Assembly: GCA_947471745.1 (NCBI GenBank)
Contig: CANJKZ010000068.1
Span: forward strand, 462,501-526,500
Direction of reading: 5' to 3'
Length of the DNA stretch: 64,000 nucleotides
Origin: Closterium sp. Naga37s-1
Taxonomy: Eukaryota > Streptophyta > Zygnematophyceae > Desmidiales > Closteriaceae
Part shown: positions 20,150 to 30,075 of the stretch, in pieces
Layout: each line of letters starts with the position of its first letter
Numbering within the stretch: position 1 is the first letter of the stretch
Made by a program: the position numbers and the translations under genes
The notes under the pieces: generated by a model
What the model was told of the DNA's origin: nothing
Seen by the model: the letters and a program-made list of their open reading frames with translations, nothing else
The model's database searches: none

Positions 20150-22322
20150 TGCCCTTACTGCTACTACTGCTGCTGCTGGCGGTGGCCAGATGGAGCTCCA
20201 GCGACGTCCGCGTGAGTCCCTCACACCCCAGCAACTTAGTGAGTGGTACGCTAGTTGGGGTTGTAGGGGTGGCCGCGCTGCTACTGCTGCTACTGCTGTT
20301 ACTGCTGCTACTGTTGCTACTACTGCTACTGCTGCTACTGGCGGTGGCCAGATGCAGCTCCAGGGACGTCCGCGCGAGTCTCTTACGCCCCAGCAGCTTA
20401 GTGAGTGGTACGCTAGTTGGGGTTGTCGCGGCAGCCGTCGTAGCTGTCGCCCTGGAGCTGGTCGGTTGGGAGCGTCTGGCAGTGGCCAGCTGCAGCTGCA
20501 GCGGCGTCCACGCGAGACACTTACGCCCCAGCAGCTTCACGAGTGGTACGCTCAGAGTAGAGGGTCTCTGAGTACCGTTCGCTGCCCGTACGTCATTCGC
20601 ACAGGTGATCGGACTGGTCACGCTTGCGGGACACTTGGTCACACACAGTCCCGCTGCTTCGCCCGTCTGACTGACGCCTGGCGTACCGAGTTTGGCGACG
20701 AGGCTGAGCTCCCCGACTGGGTGGAGCTGCTTGGGCAGAGGGTAGATATATTTGCTCTTGACTATGATGCTATTCTCACTGCCATGTATGCATTGCCTAC
20801 TAGTGCTGACCGTGCCTGTTACCTGTGCGTACCGCCTGACCCAGGTATAGAGCCTGCCGCTCCAGGTGCTAGTGAGTCTGCTCTCTCTGGTACTGCGCCT
20901 GCTGAGGCCTTGTACACCTTCACACTTGACTCTGGTGCTTCTCGCTCCTTCTTTCGCGACAGCACTACCCTCACGCCGCTCAGTCGGCCGGTTCCAGTCT
21001 CCCTGGCAGACCCCTTTGGGGGTCCAGTCCGTGCGACCTCCTCCACTGTCCTCCCTTGTCCTGCTGTCCCGTCCGGCACACTCTCGGGTCTTTACCTCCC
21101 CTCGTTCTCTACGAACTTGGTGGCGGGTTCTGCGCTCCAGGACGCGGGTGTTCACCAGTTCACCCCTGCCTACGAGCGTGTGACACACTGCACGTGTGCT
21201 CAGACTGGTCGTCACCTGGCTACTTTCACTCGGCAGCCTGGGTCGGGCCTGTACACACTGACCACTGAGTCCCCTCAGGTAGCTGCGTCTGCATCTGCGT
21301 CAGGTCAGTTGTCGGCCCTCTGCTCGTGTCGCGCCTTGTTGCACCAGACGGTCCTTTGGCACCACCGCCTTGGTCACCCCTCGGTGCAGCGCCTTCGTAG
21401 CATGCACCGCCGTGTCCTTGTCTCTGGTATTCCCAGGGTTCTCCCTCCCCTCCCACCCTCGCCTGCTCCTCCCTGTCTTCCCTGTGTCGAGGGGCGGCAG
21501 CGCGCCGCTCCTCACTCCTCCTCGTTCCCTCCCACAGAGGCTCCCCTGCAGACTCTCCACCTGGACGTGTGGGGCCCAGCCCGCGTCCGTGGACAGGGCC
21601 ACGAGCGGTACTTCCTGCTGGTCGTCGACGACTACACGCGTTACACCACGGTCTTCCCCTTGCGCACCAAGGGTGAGGTCCCTTGTGTCTTGATCCCTTG
21701 GATCCGCGCTGCTCGTCTCCAGCTCGGCGAGCGGTTCGGGACGGAGTTTCACGTCCTGCGTCTGCACTCTGACAGAGGTGGTGAGTTTTCCTCCGACCTC
21801 TTGGCAGCCTTCTATGAGGAGCACGGCATCACCCAGTCGTTCACGCTTCCGGCCTCTCCGCAGCAGAATGGGGTTGCTGAGCGCCGCATTGGCTTAGTCA
21901 TGGAGGTCGCTCGTACCTCCATGATCCATGTGGCTGCCCCCCATTTTCTGTGGCCGTTTGCGGTCCGGTACGCCGCGCATCAGCTCAACCTCTGGCCCCG
22001 AGTCTCCTTGCCGGAGACTTCGCCCACACTTCTGTGGACGGGGAAGGTTGGCGATGCGTCGCGTTTCCGGGTCTGGGGTGCTCGTGCCTTTGTCCGCGAT
22101 ACCACCGCGGACAAGCTCTCCGCCCGCGCTGTTCCTTGTGTCTTCCTTGGCTTTGTCCCTGACGCGCCTGGTTGGCAGTTTTACCACCCCACCTTGCGCC
22201 GTGTCTTCCCCTCTCAGGACGTCACGTTCGACGAGTCGGTTCCCTTTTACCGTCTCTTCCCCTACCGCACTGCCCCTCTCCCCCCCCGCCGCTCTTCCTC
22301 GCTCCAGGTGCTCCCCAGGTAG
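20150..22322 (+). CDS. copia zinc knuckle, protease and integrase, Cop2
   Basis: The frame lacks the Gag capsid domain. It has three copies of a TPQQLSEWYASWG-type motif, then a zinc knuckle C-x13-C-x4-H-x4-C, the protease FTLDSGASRSFF and a full integrase: LWHHRLGH, PCLPCVEG, LHLDVWGP, LHSDRGGEF and NGVAERRIG. It ends at 22322, after an 8-C run near 22280 shifts the frame relative to the intact Cop3 polyprotein. Domains look intact individually, but Gag is missing. Confidence 0.75.
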
Positions 22323-22783
22323 ACCCCCTCCCCTCTCCCGGTCCTGCTCCTTCAGGTGTGTCTCAGGTAGACCCTTCTCCCTTGACTGCACCGGTTGAGG
22401 TCACTGGTGACTCCGGTTCTGCTGAGGGTGGTCCTGCTCGGGGTGCTACTTCTGGGGGTGCTGAGCCTGGGGGTGCGGAGCCTGGGGGTGCTGAGCCTGG
22501 AGGTGCGGAGCCTGGGGGTGCGGAGCCTGGAGCTGCTGAGGGTGCTGGAGCTGGAGGTTCTGGAGCTGCTGCGGGTGCTGGCGCTGGAGGTTCTGGAGCT
22601 GCTGAGGGTGCTGGCGCTGGAGGTTCTGGAGCTGCTGCAGGTGCTGACGCTGGAGGTTCTGGAGCTGCTGTGGGTGCCGGCGCTGAGGGTTCTGAGTCTG
22701 CTGTTGCGCGGTCTCCCTGGAGTAGCCGCCTTCGTCCGCGTGTGCCTCTCACCTCACAGCAGCTGCACGACTGGTACGGTCGC
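22323..22783 (+). other. Cop2 INT-RT linker, left of the Gyp1 insertion
   Basis: In the shifted frame, GGAEPGGAEP pentapeptides and GAGGSGAA repeats lead to PLTSQQLHDWYGRC, where Gyp1 has inserted. The target duplication GTCGC is at 22779-22783. The matching continuation is at 34634. Confidence 0.7.
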
Positions 22784-23160
22784 TGTGAGGATCTAGGATC
22801 GAGCTCAGAAAAGAGAATTGTAATTGAATGATCACCTGGGTACAACACGAGGCTATATATAGGTTCGACACAAGGCCCTGTAACCAGGTGTTACGCGAAG
22901 GTTCCGCGGGTCGCGAAGCGTCCCGAACAGATCCTTCCCAAATTCGGTAGAAGGCAATTCGGTGGCAACCGAAAAGCCAGAATTCGGTGCACGCAACCTA
23001 GCTCGGTGCTATAACTATAATAAAATATAGGAAAGCACCTAGCCTTTGAAATCAAGCAATTCATGCATGCATATAATTATCCTATGCTAGAAATAGCATG
23101 ATAAAGTAAAGGCAAGCAAGCATAGCTGGCATAAGCCGTCGTACTCTCACACGTCCCCCC
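22784..23160 (-). repeat. Gyp1 3' LTR and polypurine tract
   Basis: This is the downstream LTR on the minus strand (22784-23151). The adjoining + strand CGTCCCCCCCTC reads on the minus strand as a GA/G-rich tract next to the LTR, consistent with second-strand priming. Confidence 0.85.
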
Positions 23161-23161
23161 C

Positions 23162-23755
23162 TCAAAGCTGGGTGGCGTGAGATACACCCTGCTTGACAAG
23201 ATAGTCCTTGAGAGCACGGCGTGCGTTGCCCATATCAGCTTCTGCAACCCAACTATCCTTAGTGGGGTCGTATCCCTTCCAGCGTATCAGGAACTCGAGG
23301 GCCTTGCCGCTGCGGCGCCGATGAGTGAGAACGCGCTCGATCTCGTACTCGGGTTCATCCTGTATGAAAACAGGTGGTGGTGGCGGTAGTTGCCGTCCCT
23401 GGAACTGTTGGTTGGGGTCCTTGTAGGGCTTCAGTAGCTGGACATGGAAAGCATTGTGAAGCTTCCATGTATCTGGTAAGCGCAAGCGGAATGTAACTGG
23501 TGTCACCTGTGCCTCAACGAGAAAAGGACCACAGAAGCGAGGCCGGAGCTTGGATGGTAGGTGAGACAGGTTCAAGTTGTGTGTGTCAAGAAGCACCTGA
23601 TCTCCGACTGCTACTGAGTGATCTCGTCGCTGACGATCGGCATACTGCTTCTGGGAGTTCTGCATCGTGGTGAGACATCGCCGAGTCTTCTCCCATAGCT
23701 GCTGCATGGTGGTGACGAAGTCATGTGCGGCTTGGACGTGTGCCGGTGTGGTTGG
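23162..23755 (-). pseudogene. Gyp1 integrase C-terminus and chromodomain
   Basis: In frame with the integrase core but after a TAG, this part encodes QKQYADRQRRDHSVAVGDQV, LRPRFCGPF and a linker. It ends in a chromodomain with EYEIERVL, EFLIRWKGYD and DSWVAEADM. Aromatic residues of the methyl-lysine cage are recognisable as the Tyr of EYEI and the Trp of IRWKGY. In chromoviruses this domain directs integration to marked chromatin. Confidence 0.85.
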
Positions 23756-24364
23756 CTACTGTGGTGTGAGTGGTTCCCGTCCGTAACACAGGAAGAAAGG
23801 AGTTTTCCCTGTGGCCGCATGTGAGGCGTTGTTGTAAGCGAACTCTAGGGTCGGTAACTGTGTGTCCCAGTGGCTGACGTCGTCCTTGCAAGCTGTGCGC
23901 AGTAACTGTTCAACCACTTGATTGAGTCGCTCTGTCTGTCCGTCAGTCTGGGAGTGGTATGCTGAAGACATTGCAAGCTTTGTCCCCAACAGTCCCATGA
24001 GCTCCTTCCAGAACTTACTGGTGAATTTTGGGTCTCTGTCTGAGATGAGTGTAGCGGGGATGCCGTGGATGGTGATGATGCGGTCGAAGAAGAGGCGCGC
24101 AGTTGCTTCAGTTGTTGCCGTGGCGTTGGTTGGTATGAAGTGACCCATTTTGGAGAACTTATCGATTACTACGAGGATGGAATCGTGCCCCCGTGAGGTC
24201 GAAGGAAGTCCTGTGATAAAGTCGAGGCTAACGACCTGCCATGGCTGCTCCGGTACGGGTAGAGGCTGAAGTAACCCTGCTTTTTTCTGTTTGCTGCTCT
24301 TCATCCGCTGGCACGTGTCGCATGAGGTTACGAACTGCTGCACGTCTGCTGCCATCCCGGGCCA
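23756..24364 (-). pseudogene. Gyp1 integrase core
   Basis: It starts after a TAA that interrupts the normally continuous YYWPGM motif. Seen are the zinc-binding CDTCQRMK, SLDFITGLP with the first catalytic Asp, SDRDPKFTSKFW with the second, and the SQTDGQTERLNQ block with Glu. It ends at a TAG after REPLTPQ. Upstream and downstream pieces share one frame, so only two stop codons divide the polyprotein here. Confidence 0.85.
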
Positions 24365-26070
24365 TTAGTAATACTTCGCTATCCCTGCTAACGTCTTGTT
24401 GCTCCCGAAATGTCCCGCGTAAGGTACGTCGTGAAATTCCTCCAATAGGATCTGCCGTAGCGGGGCGTAATTCGGTACCCAAATCTTTCCTGATCCCTTT
24501 CTTACAGCTAAGTCCTTCTTCCACTGTAACAGCTTCTTACTGAGGTAGGCGATGGGCTGCAAACTGCGTTCGTGATGCTGCATCAGTACTGCTCCGACTG
24601 CTTGGTCACTAGCGTCTATTTCCACCACGTATTCTCTGTCTGGATCCGGTAGGATGAGTACTGGCGCTGTAGTCAGTGCTGTCTGTTTGTTCAGTACGCG
24701 GTAGTCGATGCACATCCGTAAACTACCGTCTGGCTTTGGAGTGAGGAGAACTGGTGCATCGTAGGGAGAGGTGGATGGGCGGATCAGTTGTCTGTCCAGT
24801 AGATACTCTATCTGTATTTTCATGTCTGTCAGTTCAGTCGGACTCAGTCGGTATGGTGCACGTGAGACGGGTTTCGCACCTGGTTCCTCCACGATCTCGT
24901 GCTCGTGGGTGCGTGCTGGAGGTACGCCTGCGGGTAGGTCGTCGGGCATTATATCCTTGTACTGCTCCAAGACCTCCTCCTCTGCTGCTGCCATAACCAG
25001 TGCTAAGTAACCCGTGTTACTCTCGTTCACTGTCCGTTCGAACCGTGCCAGTGTCGTTTCAGGAACGCTCCCTGTATTCGTCCAGCTTCGCAGCTCCACT
25101 CGTTTCCCGTTGTTGTAGATGCATGTTTTCCGGTTGACCCAGTCGATCTCGGGGTTAAACCGCTTCAGAAAATCTTGCCCCAAGATGAAATCTAATCCCT
25201 TGATGTTCGTGATCGGCAACGTCGGCTTCCACCTCAACGCCCCTATCTGCAGCTGCAGTGTTGACTTGCCGTGGATGGGAAGCTTCGTACCGTCCACCAT
25301 CGTTGCTGTAAACTGGGTTTCTTCTGAGGATTCTCCAATTTTCTCCAACGTCCCGCGGTCGCACACCGAGTGAGACGCACCACTGTCCACCAGGGCCTGG
25401 AGGCGACGCCCATTGCAGATCACCTCGAGTACTAGTGGTTGCTGCTGCTCCGAGTATCCGTAGATGGTATCGCTTATAGGATCGTAGGGTACGTCGAATA
25501 TGTTATCTCTAGGTCCTGCGCTCGAAGATGCAGCTTCAGTATCAGTTTTCAACTGAGAAAGGTTAGAAGGATTTATCCGAGGCCGATTCGGCTTCTCTTG
25601 GGCCTGGAACCTTCCACTAAGCCTTTGCAGCTGTGTAGGCTTCGTCTGTGGGGAACAGGGAGCCTTTAAACAGTGCTGCTGGGAGAGAATATTAACTCCT
25701 CGGAACGCTCGACCCGTATTAGCGCTCTGGAGTAGGGTCCCCATAATACCCGGTAACGGTTTAATTTCTGACTCTCCCTTAATAAAGGCTTGAAACCCAC
25801 GAGAAGTAATATTCTTACTTGTCGGGGTATACGGCTGGAGTTTCCCGGTCAGTGCAGGGTCTTGTTTCGCGGATCCTCCATTAGTCTCGGCGATTTCCCC
25901 TGGTGCCGGCTGGTCGTGACGTTTTAAATTTGCGCCACCATATTCTCCTTTTTTCGCCCTCTCCGAAGTTGCCACGTTGTCCGTTTTCTGCTTCGGGGGT
26001 GCCGCACTGTTCTTGTCCTTCAGCTCCGCACACCGTCTCTTCATTTTCCAACACGCCAAGATACGATGTC
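24365..26070 (-). pseudogene. Gyp1 Gag end, protease and deleted RT
   Basis: From the right: the second half of a CCHC knuckle (GHRILAC, about 26045-26070), a basic linker, and the protease LQALVDSGASHSVCD with TNIKGLDFILGQDFL. RT begins YRLSPTELTDMK and KPDGSLRMCIDYRVLNKQ, then jumps directly to APVLILPDPDREYVVEIDAS, the start of RNase H. The RT palm with its YxDD site, and later most of RNase H, are missing. The deletions keep the frame. Confidence 0.85.
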
Positions 26071-26075
26071 CTGTA

Positions 26076-26210
26076 TGTGAAGAATGAGGAATGAATGAAC
26101 TAGGAAAGAGGTGGGTACAAGTAGGAAAACCTAGAAATGTTGTACCCCATATTGTCTACCCCACTACAGCCTACACAGACTATAGCATATAAGTTTGACA
26201 CACCCCCATA
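26076..26210 (-). repeat. Cop3 3' LTR and polypurine tract
   Basis: The LTR at 26076-26200 differs from the other Cop3 LTR at three positions that I can see. CACCCCCATA at 26201-26210 is the complement of the TATGGGGGTG polypurine tract. 26211-26397 is the 3' UTR, homologous to those of Cop1 and Cop2. Confidence 0.9.
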
Positions 26211-26397
26211 GGCAAAGTGGGGGAGAACAAGAGGTAACAAGACCAGTCAAGCAAAGCAAAGCAAGCTCAGGGTGGATCACAACGTCACCACACATTCCGA
26301 GCACAAGAACAAGGCCACAAGGCCAGTTCACATGCAAGATCATATATAAAGGTAAACAAGCAAGTGCAGGTATAGAAATATCACAGTACAAGCAAGG

Positions 26398-29300
26398 TCA
26401 AGAAGTGAGCAAGTGAGGCCAAGTAGGCACAAGACCTAGCATCGTACAGAAGCGCTGATGATCACAAGGCGGAAGTGCCTTGGTAAAGATATCAGCAGTG
26501 TTGGCCTCAGAGGCCACGTAAGCAAGGCGCAGCTGACCACGCTGCTGCAGCTCACGAGCAAGGAAGTAGCGAAGAGCAATGTGCTTCGTTCTGTGCTCCA
26601 GTCTGTGCTCCCGACACAAGGCCAGCATGGCCTTGTTGTCTACGTACAGAACTGGAGGAGAACGAGGCGGCTCTCCTAGGTCAGTGAGCAGGTAGGTGAG
26701 CCAGCGTAGCTCCTGTGCAGCCATGGCCCCCGCGTAGATCTCAGCCTCACAGCTGGAGCCGAGAACAGAAGACGAGCGGGTAGACCGCCACGAAACAGAG
26801 CCGGAACCAAGGCTGAAGGTGTAACCCTGTGACGACCGCTGCGTAGCCTGGTCGTCAGCCCAAGAAGCGTCTGCGTGACCTGTGAGGACCACTGAACGTC
26901 GCCCTCCAAGCACTAGCCCCATGCCCGACGTACTGCACAAGTAGCGCAACACCCTCTTCGCTGCAGCCATGTGCTCTGGTCGGTGTCTCCCAGGAGCAAC
27001 ATAGCGTGCCAAGATGCTAAGAGGGTATGCAAGGTCAGGTCGTGTGCAGGTCATCAGGTACATGAGGCAACCAACAAGCTCTGGGTACGGGCCACTCGGC
27101 TCTACGGACTCATCCGAAGGCAGAGCTGAGAGCGAGTGGCGAGTAGACAGAGGAGTGGCCTGAGGCGAGGAGTACGTGAAGTCGAAGCGCTGAAGGACCT
27201 GCTGCACCATGTGTGACTGAGTCAGGGTAATGGTGCGCTGTGCTCTGTCCCGGGTGATCTGCAAGCCAAGGTAGCTGCGCAGTTCACCCAGGTCTGTGCA
27301 CGTGTGTCTCTTCTGCAGCTTGGACTTCACGTGGGCGAGTCCAGCAGTGTCAGCAGTGGCAAAGACCAAGTCGTCGACGTACACGAGGATGTAGAACGGC
27401 GACAAAGAGGTGTCGGTGCGCAGAAACAGCGACGGGTCGGCTGTAGAAGGAGCAAACCCAAGAGCCGCAAGTGTAGTCCTCAGTGTGTCGTGCCACTCAC
27501 GGGGCGCCTGGCGGAGACCGTAGACTGGCCGCCGAAGGCTCCACTGGGTACCAGGAGGAAATGACCCAGTGAAGCCAGGTGGGCGGCGCAGCCAGATCTC
27601 CTCGTGCAGGCTGCCCTGTAGGAAAGCAGTGCTGAAGTCAAGAGAGTGAAGCTCGTAGTCGCGCTGAGCGGCTATGTGCAGCAGCACCCGAAGAGTGGTC
27701 ATCTTTGGGGTGGGAGAGAAGGTCTGAAAGTAGTCAACTCCCTGCCGCTGACTGAAGCCTCGAGCCACGTAACGCGCCTTGAAGACAGGCGGAGAACCCG
27801 GCGGCCGCTTCACCCTGAAAATCCACATGCCACTGACGATGTTAGCCCCAGGTGGGGGAACCTCGTCGACGTAGGTGCCTGTGGACTTCTTAGAAGCCAT
27901 CTCTGCGTCCATGGCTGACTGCCACTGAGAGGAGTAGGGACCCTCGATCGCCTCAGCGTACGATCGAGGAGTCGGGATGTCTGGTGCATCCGGGTCTCCC
28001 TCAGGGGCAATCATCGTGGACACGAGATGAGGCAAAGCAGCAGCAAAACACTGGAACTCCTCCTGCCTGTCCTCCAGGACGTCCGTGCTAAGAGCACACT
28101 CACCCCCGACGGACGGAGGACAGACAGACTCAGACTCAGCAACGAGACTAGTGGCGTAGTCTAGACGACAGCGAGCAGCAAAGTCGACAAGCTCAGCAAC
28201 TAAGGCAGACGCAGCAGAGGACTCAAAGGAAGGTTCAGTGACAACAGTGGCCAGGAGACGCGTGACAGTAGGACTGGCAGCACGAAGAGAGTCAGACTCC
28301 GGGTCAGCAAGAACAGGAAGAGAGGACTCTGGAGGAGACGGCAACGGGACACGCAGAGGAGCAGTGGAAGGACGCAGTGCCATCTGGTGTGTGCCTGGGA
28401 CCGCAGGAGGACGCGGACGCGGAGCACGACTACTAGTGCGAGCAGCACGAACAGGCGACGCAGGACGAGACGCAGGCTCACGATGCTCAGCAAGACCTCC
28501 AGTAGGACCAGTGTAGGGAGAAGGAGCAGGTAGGGGGGAGGCGGGCTGTAACTGTGAATGCGACTGGACAGGCTGTGGACACTCTAAGGGAGGAGCAGGA
28601 CCAGTAGAGGGCGGGAGACCAAGAACCTGCTCTAGGAGCGGAACGAAGTACGGCCTCGGCCGCGCAGCGCCTCCAGAACCAGCAGGGATAGCACCAGTAC
28701 CCCCAGCGGCAGTACCAGCGCCAGCAGCACCTCCAGCTCCAACAGCGCCAACTCCAGCACCCTCAGAGGCACTAGCGCCAGCAGCACCACCAGCGCCAAC
28801 ACCCTCAGCAGCTCCAGCTCTAGCAGCTCCAGCAGCTCCAGGAGCTCCAGCAGCACCGGCTCCAACAGCTCCAGCAGCACCAACTCCAGCACCAGGCGCA
28901 GCACCCCCAGGCTCAGCACCCCCAGACTCAGCACCCCCAGGCTCAGCACCCCTAGACTCCGCACCCCCAGGCTCCGCACCCCCAGACTCAGCACCCCCAG
29001 GCTCCGCACCCCAAGGCTCAGCACCTCCAGACCCGGCACCCGCAGGCTCAGCACCTCTAGCAGCACCAGAGTCAACAGCTACCTCGACAGGCTCGACTGC
29101 GTCTACCTGGGACACACCTGACGGGGCAGGACCCTGAGGGGGGAGAGGGTCGACCGGGGGAGGACCTGGCGCAAGGAAGAGCGGCGGCGGAGGGAGGGGC
29201 GCAGTGCGGTAGGGGAAGAGACGATAGTAAGGCACCGACTCGTCAAAGGTGACGTCCTGGGAGGACAGAACACGGCGCGAGGTGGGGTGGTAAAACTGCC

Positions 29301-30072
29301 AACCAGGCGCGTCAGGGGGGAAGCCAAGGAAGACGCAGGGAACAGCACGGGGGGACAGCTTGTCCGCAGACAAGTCGCGGACAAACGCCCGAGATCCCCA
29401 GACCCGAAACGCAGACGCATCGCCAACCTTCCCCGTCCACCGCAAGGTGGGGGAGGTCTCTGGCAAGGAGACCCGGGGCTGAAGGTTGAGCTGATGCGCT
29501 GCGTACTGAACCGCAAACGGCCACAGAAAATGGGGGGCAGCCGCATGGATCATGGACGTACGAGCGACGTCCATGACCATGCCAATGCGGCGCTCAGCAA
29601 TCCCATTTTGCTGTGGAGAGGCCGGAAGCGTGAAGGTCTGGCGGATGCCCTGTGCACGACAGAAGGCTCTCAGACGGGCAGAGGAAAACTCCCCGCCTCT
29701 GTCAGAGTGCAGACGCAGAACAGGAAAGTCCGAGCCGAAACTCTCTCTGAGATGGAGACGAGCTGCGCGGATCCAGTCGATCAACACCTCAGTGACGTCA
29801 CCCTTGCTGCGCAAGGGGAACACCGTGGTGTAACGCGAGTAGTCGTCAACCACCAGCAGGAAGTAACGCTCGTGACCCTGGCCACGGACGCGGGCGGGGC
29901 CCCACACGTCCATGTGAAGAGTCTGCAGGGGAGCCTCTGTCGGAGGAAACTCGGAGGAGTGAGGGGCGGCGCGCTGCCGCCCCTCGACGCAGGGAACGCA
30001 GGTAGGGGCAGGCCCCGGAGGAAGGGGAGGGAGGGACCGGGGGAGACCAGAGACAAGGACACGGGAGGCCAT
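26398..30072 (-). CDS. copia integrase, RT and RNase H, Cop3
   Basis: A 1224-codon frame. Integrase: PCVEGRQRAAPH, LHMDVWGP, LHSDRGGEF and NGIAERRIG give the D-D-E set. A GGAEP/GGAES and GAAGA repeat linker occupies residues about 330-480. RT has WQSAMDAEM, VARGFSQRQGVDYF, LHSLDFSTAFLQG and YVDDLVFA near residue 900. RNase H has GHADASWADD, CEAEIYAG and VDNKAML, ending IFTKALPPCDHQRFC. It shares the frame of the upstream Gag-protease ORF and is separated only by TGA, GGC and ATG, so the ATG at 30072 is probably not a natural start. Confidence 0.92.
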   Translation of the reverse strand: MASRVLVSGLPRSLPPLPPGPAPTCVPCVEGRQRAAPHSSEFPPTEAPLQTLHMDVWGPARVRGQGHERYFLLVVDDYSRYTTVFPLRSKGDVTEVLIDWIRAARLHLRESFGSDFPVLRLHSDRGGEFSSARLRAFCRAQGIRQTFTLPASPQQNGIAERRIGMVMDVARTSMIHAAAPHFLWPFAVQYAAHQLNLQPRVSLPETSPTLRWTGKVGDASAFRVWGSRAFVRDLSADKLSPRAVPCVFLGFPPDAPGWQFYHPTSRRVLSSQDVTFDESVPYYRLFPYRTAPLPPPPLFLAPGPPPVDPLPPQGPAPSGVSQVDAVEPVEVAVDSGAARGAEPAGAGSGGAEPWGAEPGGAESGGAEPGGAESRGAEPGGAESGGAEPGGAAPGAGVGAAGAVGAGAAGAPGAAGAARAGAAEGVGAGGAAGASASEGAGVGAVGAGGAAGAGTAAGGTGAIPAGSGGAARPRPYFVPLLEQVLGLPPSTGPAPPLECPQPVQSHSQLQPASPLPAPSPYTGPTGGLAEHREPASRPASPVRAARTSSRAPRPRPPAVPGTHQMALRPSTAPLRVPLPSPPESSLPVLADPESDSLRAASPTVTRLLATVVTEPSFESSAASALVAELVDFAARCRLDYATSLVAESESVCPPSVGGECALSTDVLEDRQEEFQCFAAALPHLVSTMIAPEGDPDAPDIPTPRSYAEAIEGPYSSQWQSAMDAEMASKKSTGTYVDEVPPPGANIVSGMWIFRVKRPPGSPPVFKARYVARGFSQRQGVDYFQTFSPTPKMTTLRVLLHIAAQRDYELHSLDFSTAFLQGSLHEEIWLRRPPGFTGSFPPGTQWSLRRPVYGLRQAPREWHDTLRTTLAALGFAPSTADPSLFLRTDTSLSPFYILVYVDDLVFATADTAGLAHVKSKLQKRHTCTDLGELRSYLGLQITRDRAQRTITLTQSHMVQQVLQRFDFTYSSPQATPLSTRHSLSALPSDESVEPSGPYPELVGCLMYLMTCTRPDLAYPLSILARYVAPGRHRPEHMAAAKRVLRYLCSTSGMGLVLGGRRSVVLTGHADASWADDQATQRSSQGYTFSLGSGSVSWRSTRSSSVLGSSCEAEIYAGAMAAQELRWLTYLLTDLGEPPRSPPVLYVDNKAMLALCREHRLEHRTKHIALRYFLARELQQRGQLRLAYVASEANTADIFTKALPPCDHQRFCTMLGLVPTWPHLLTS

Positions 30073-30075
30073 GCC

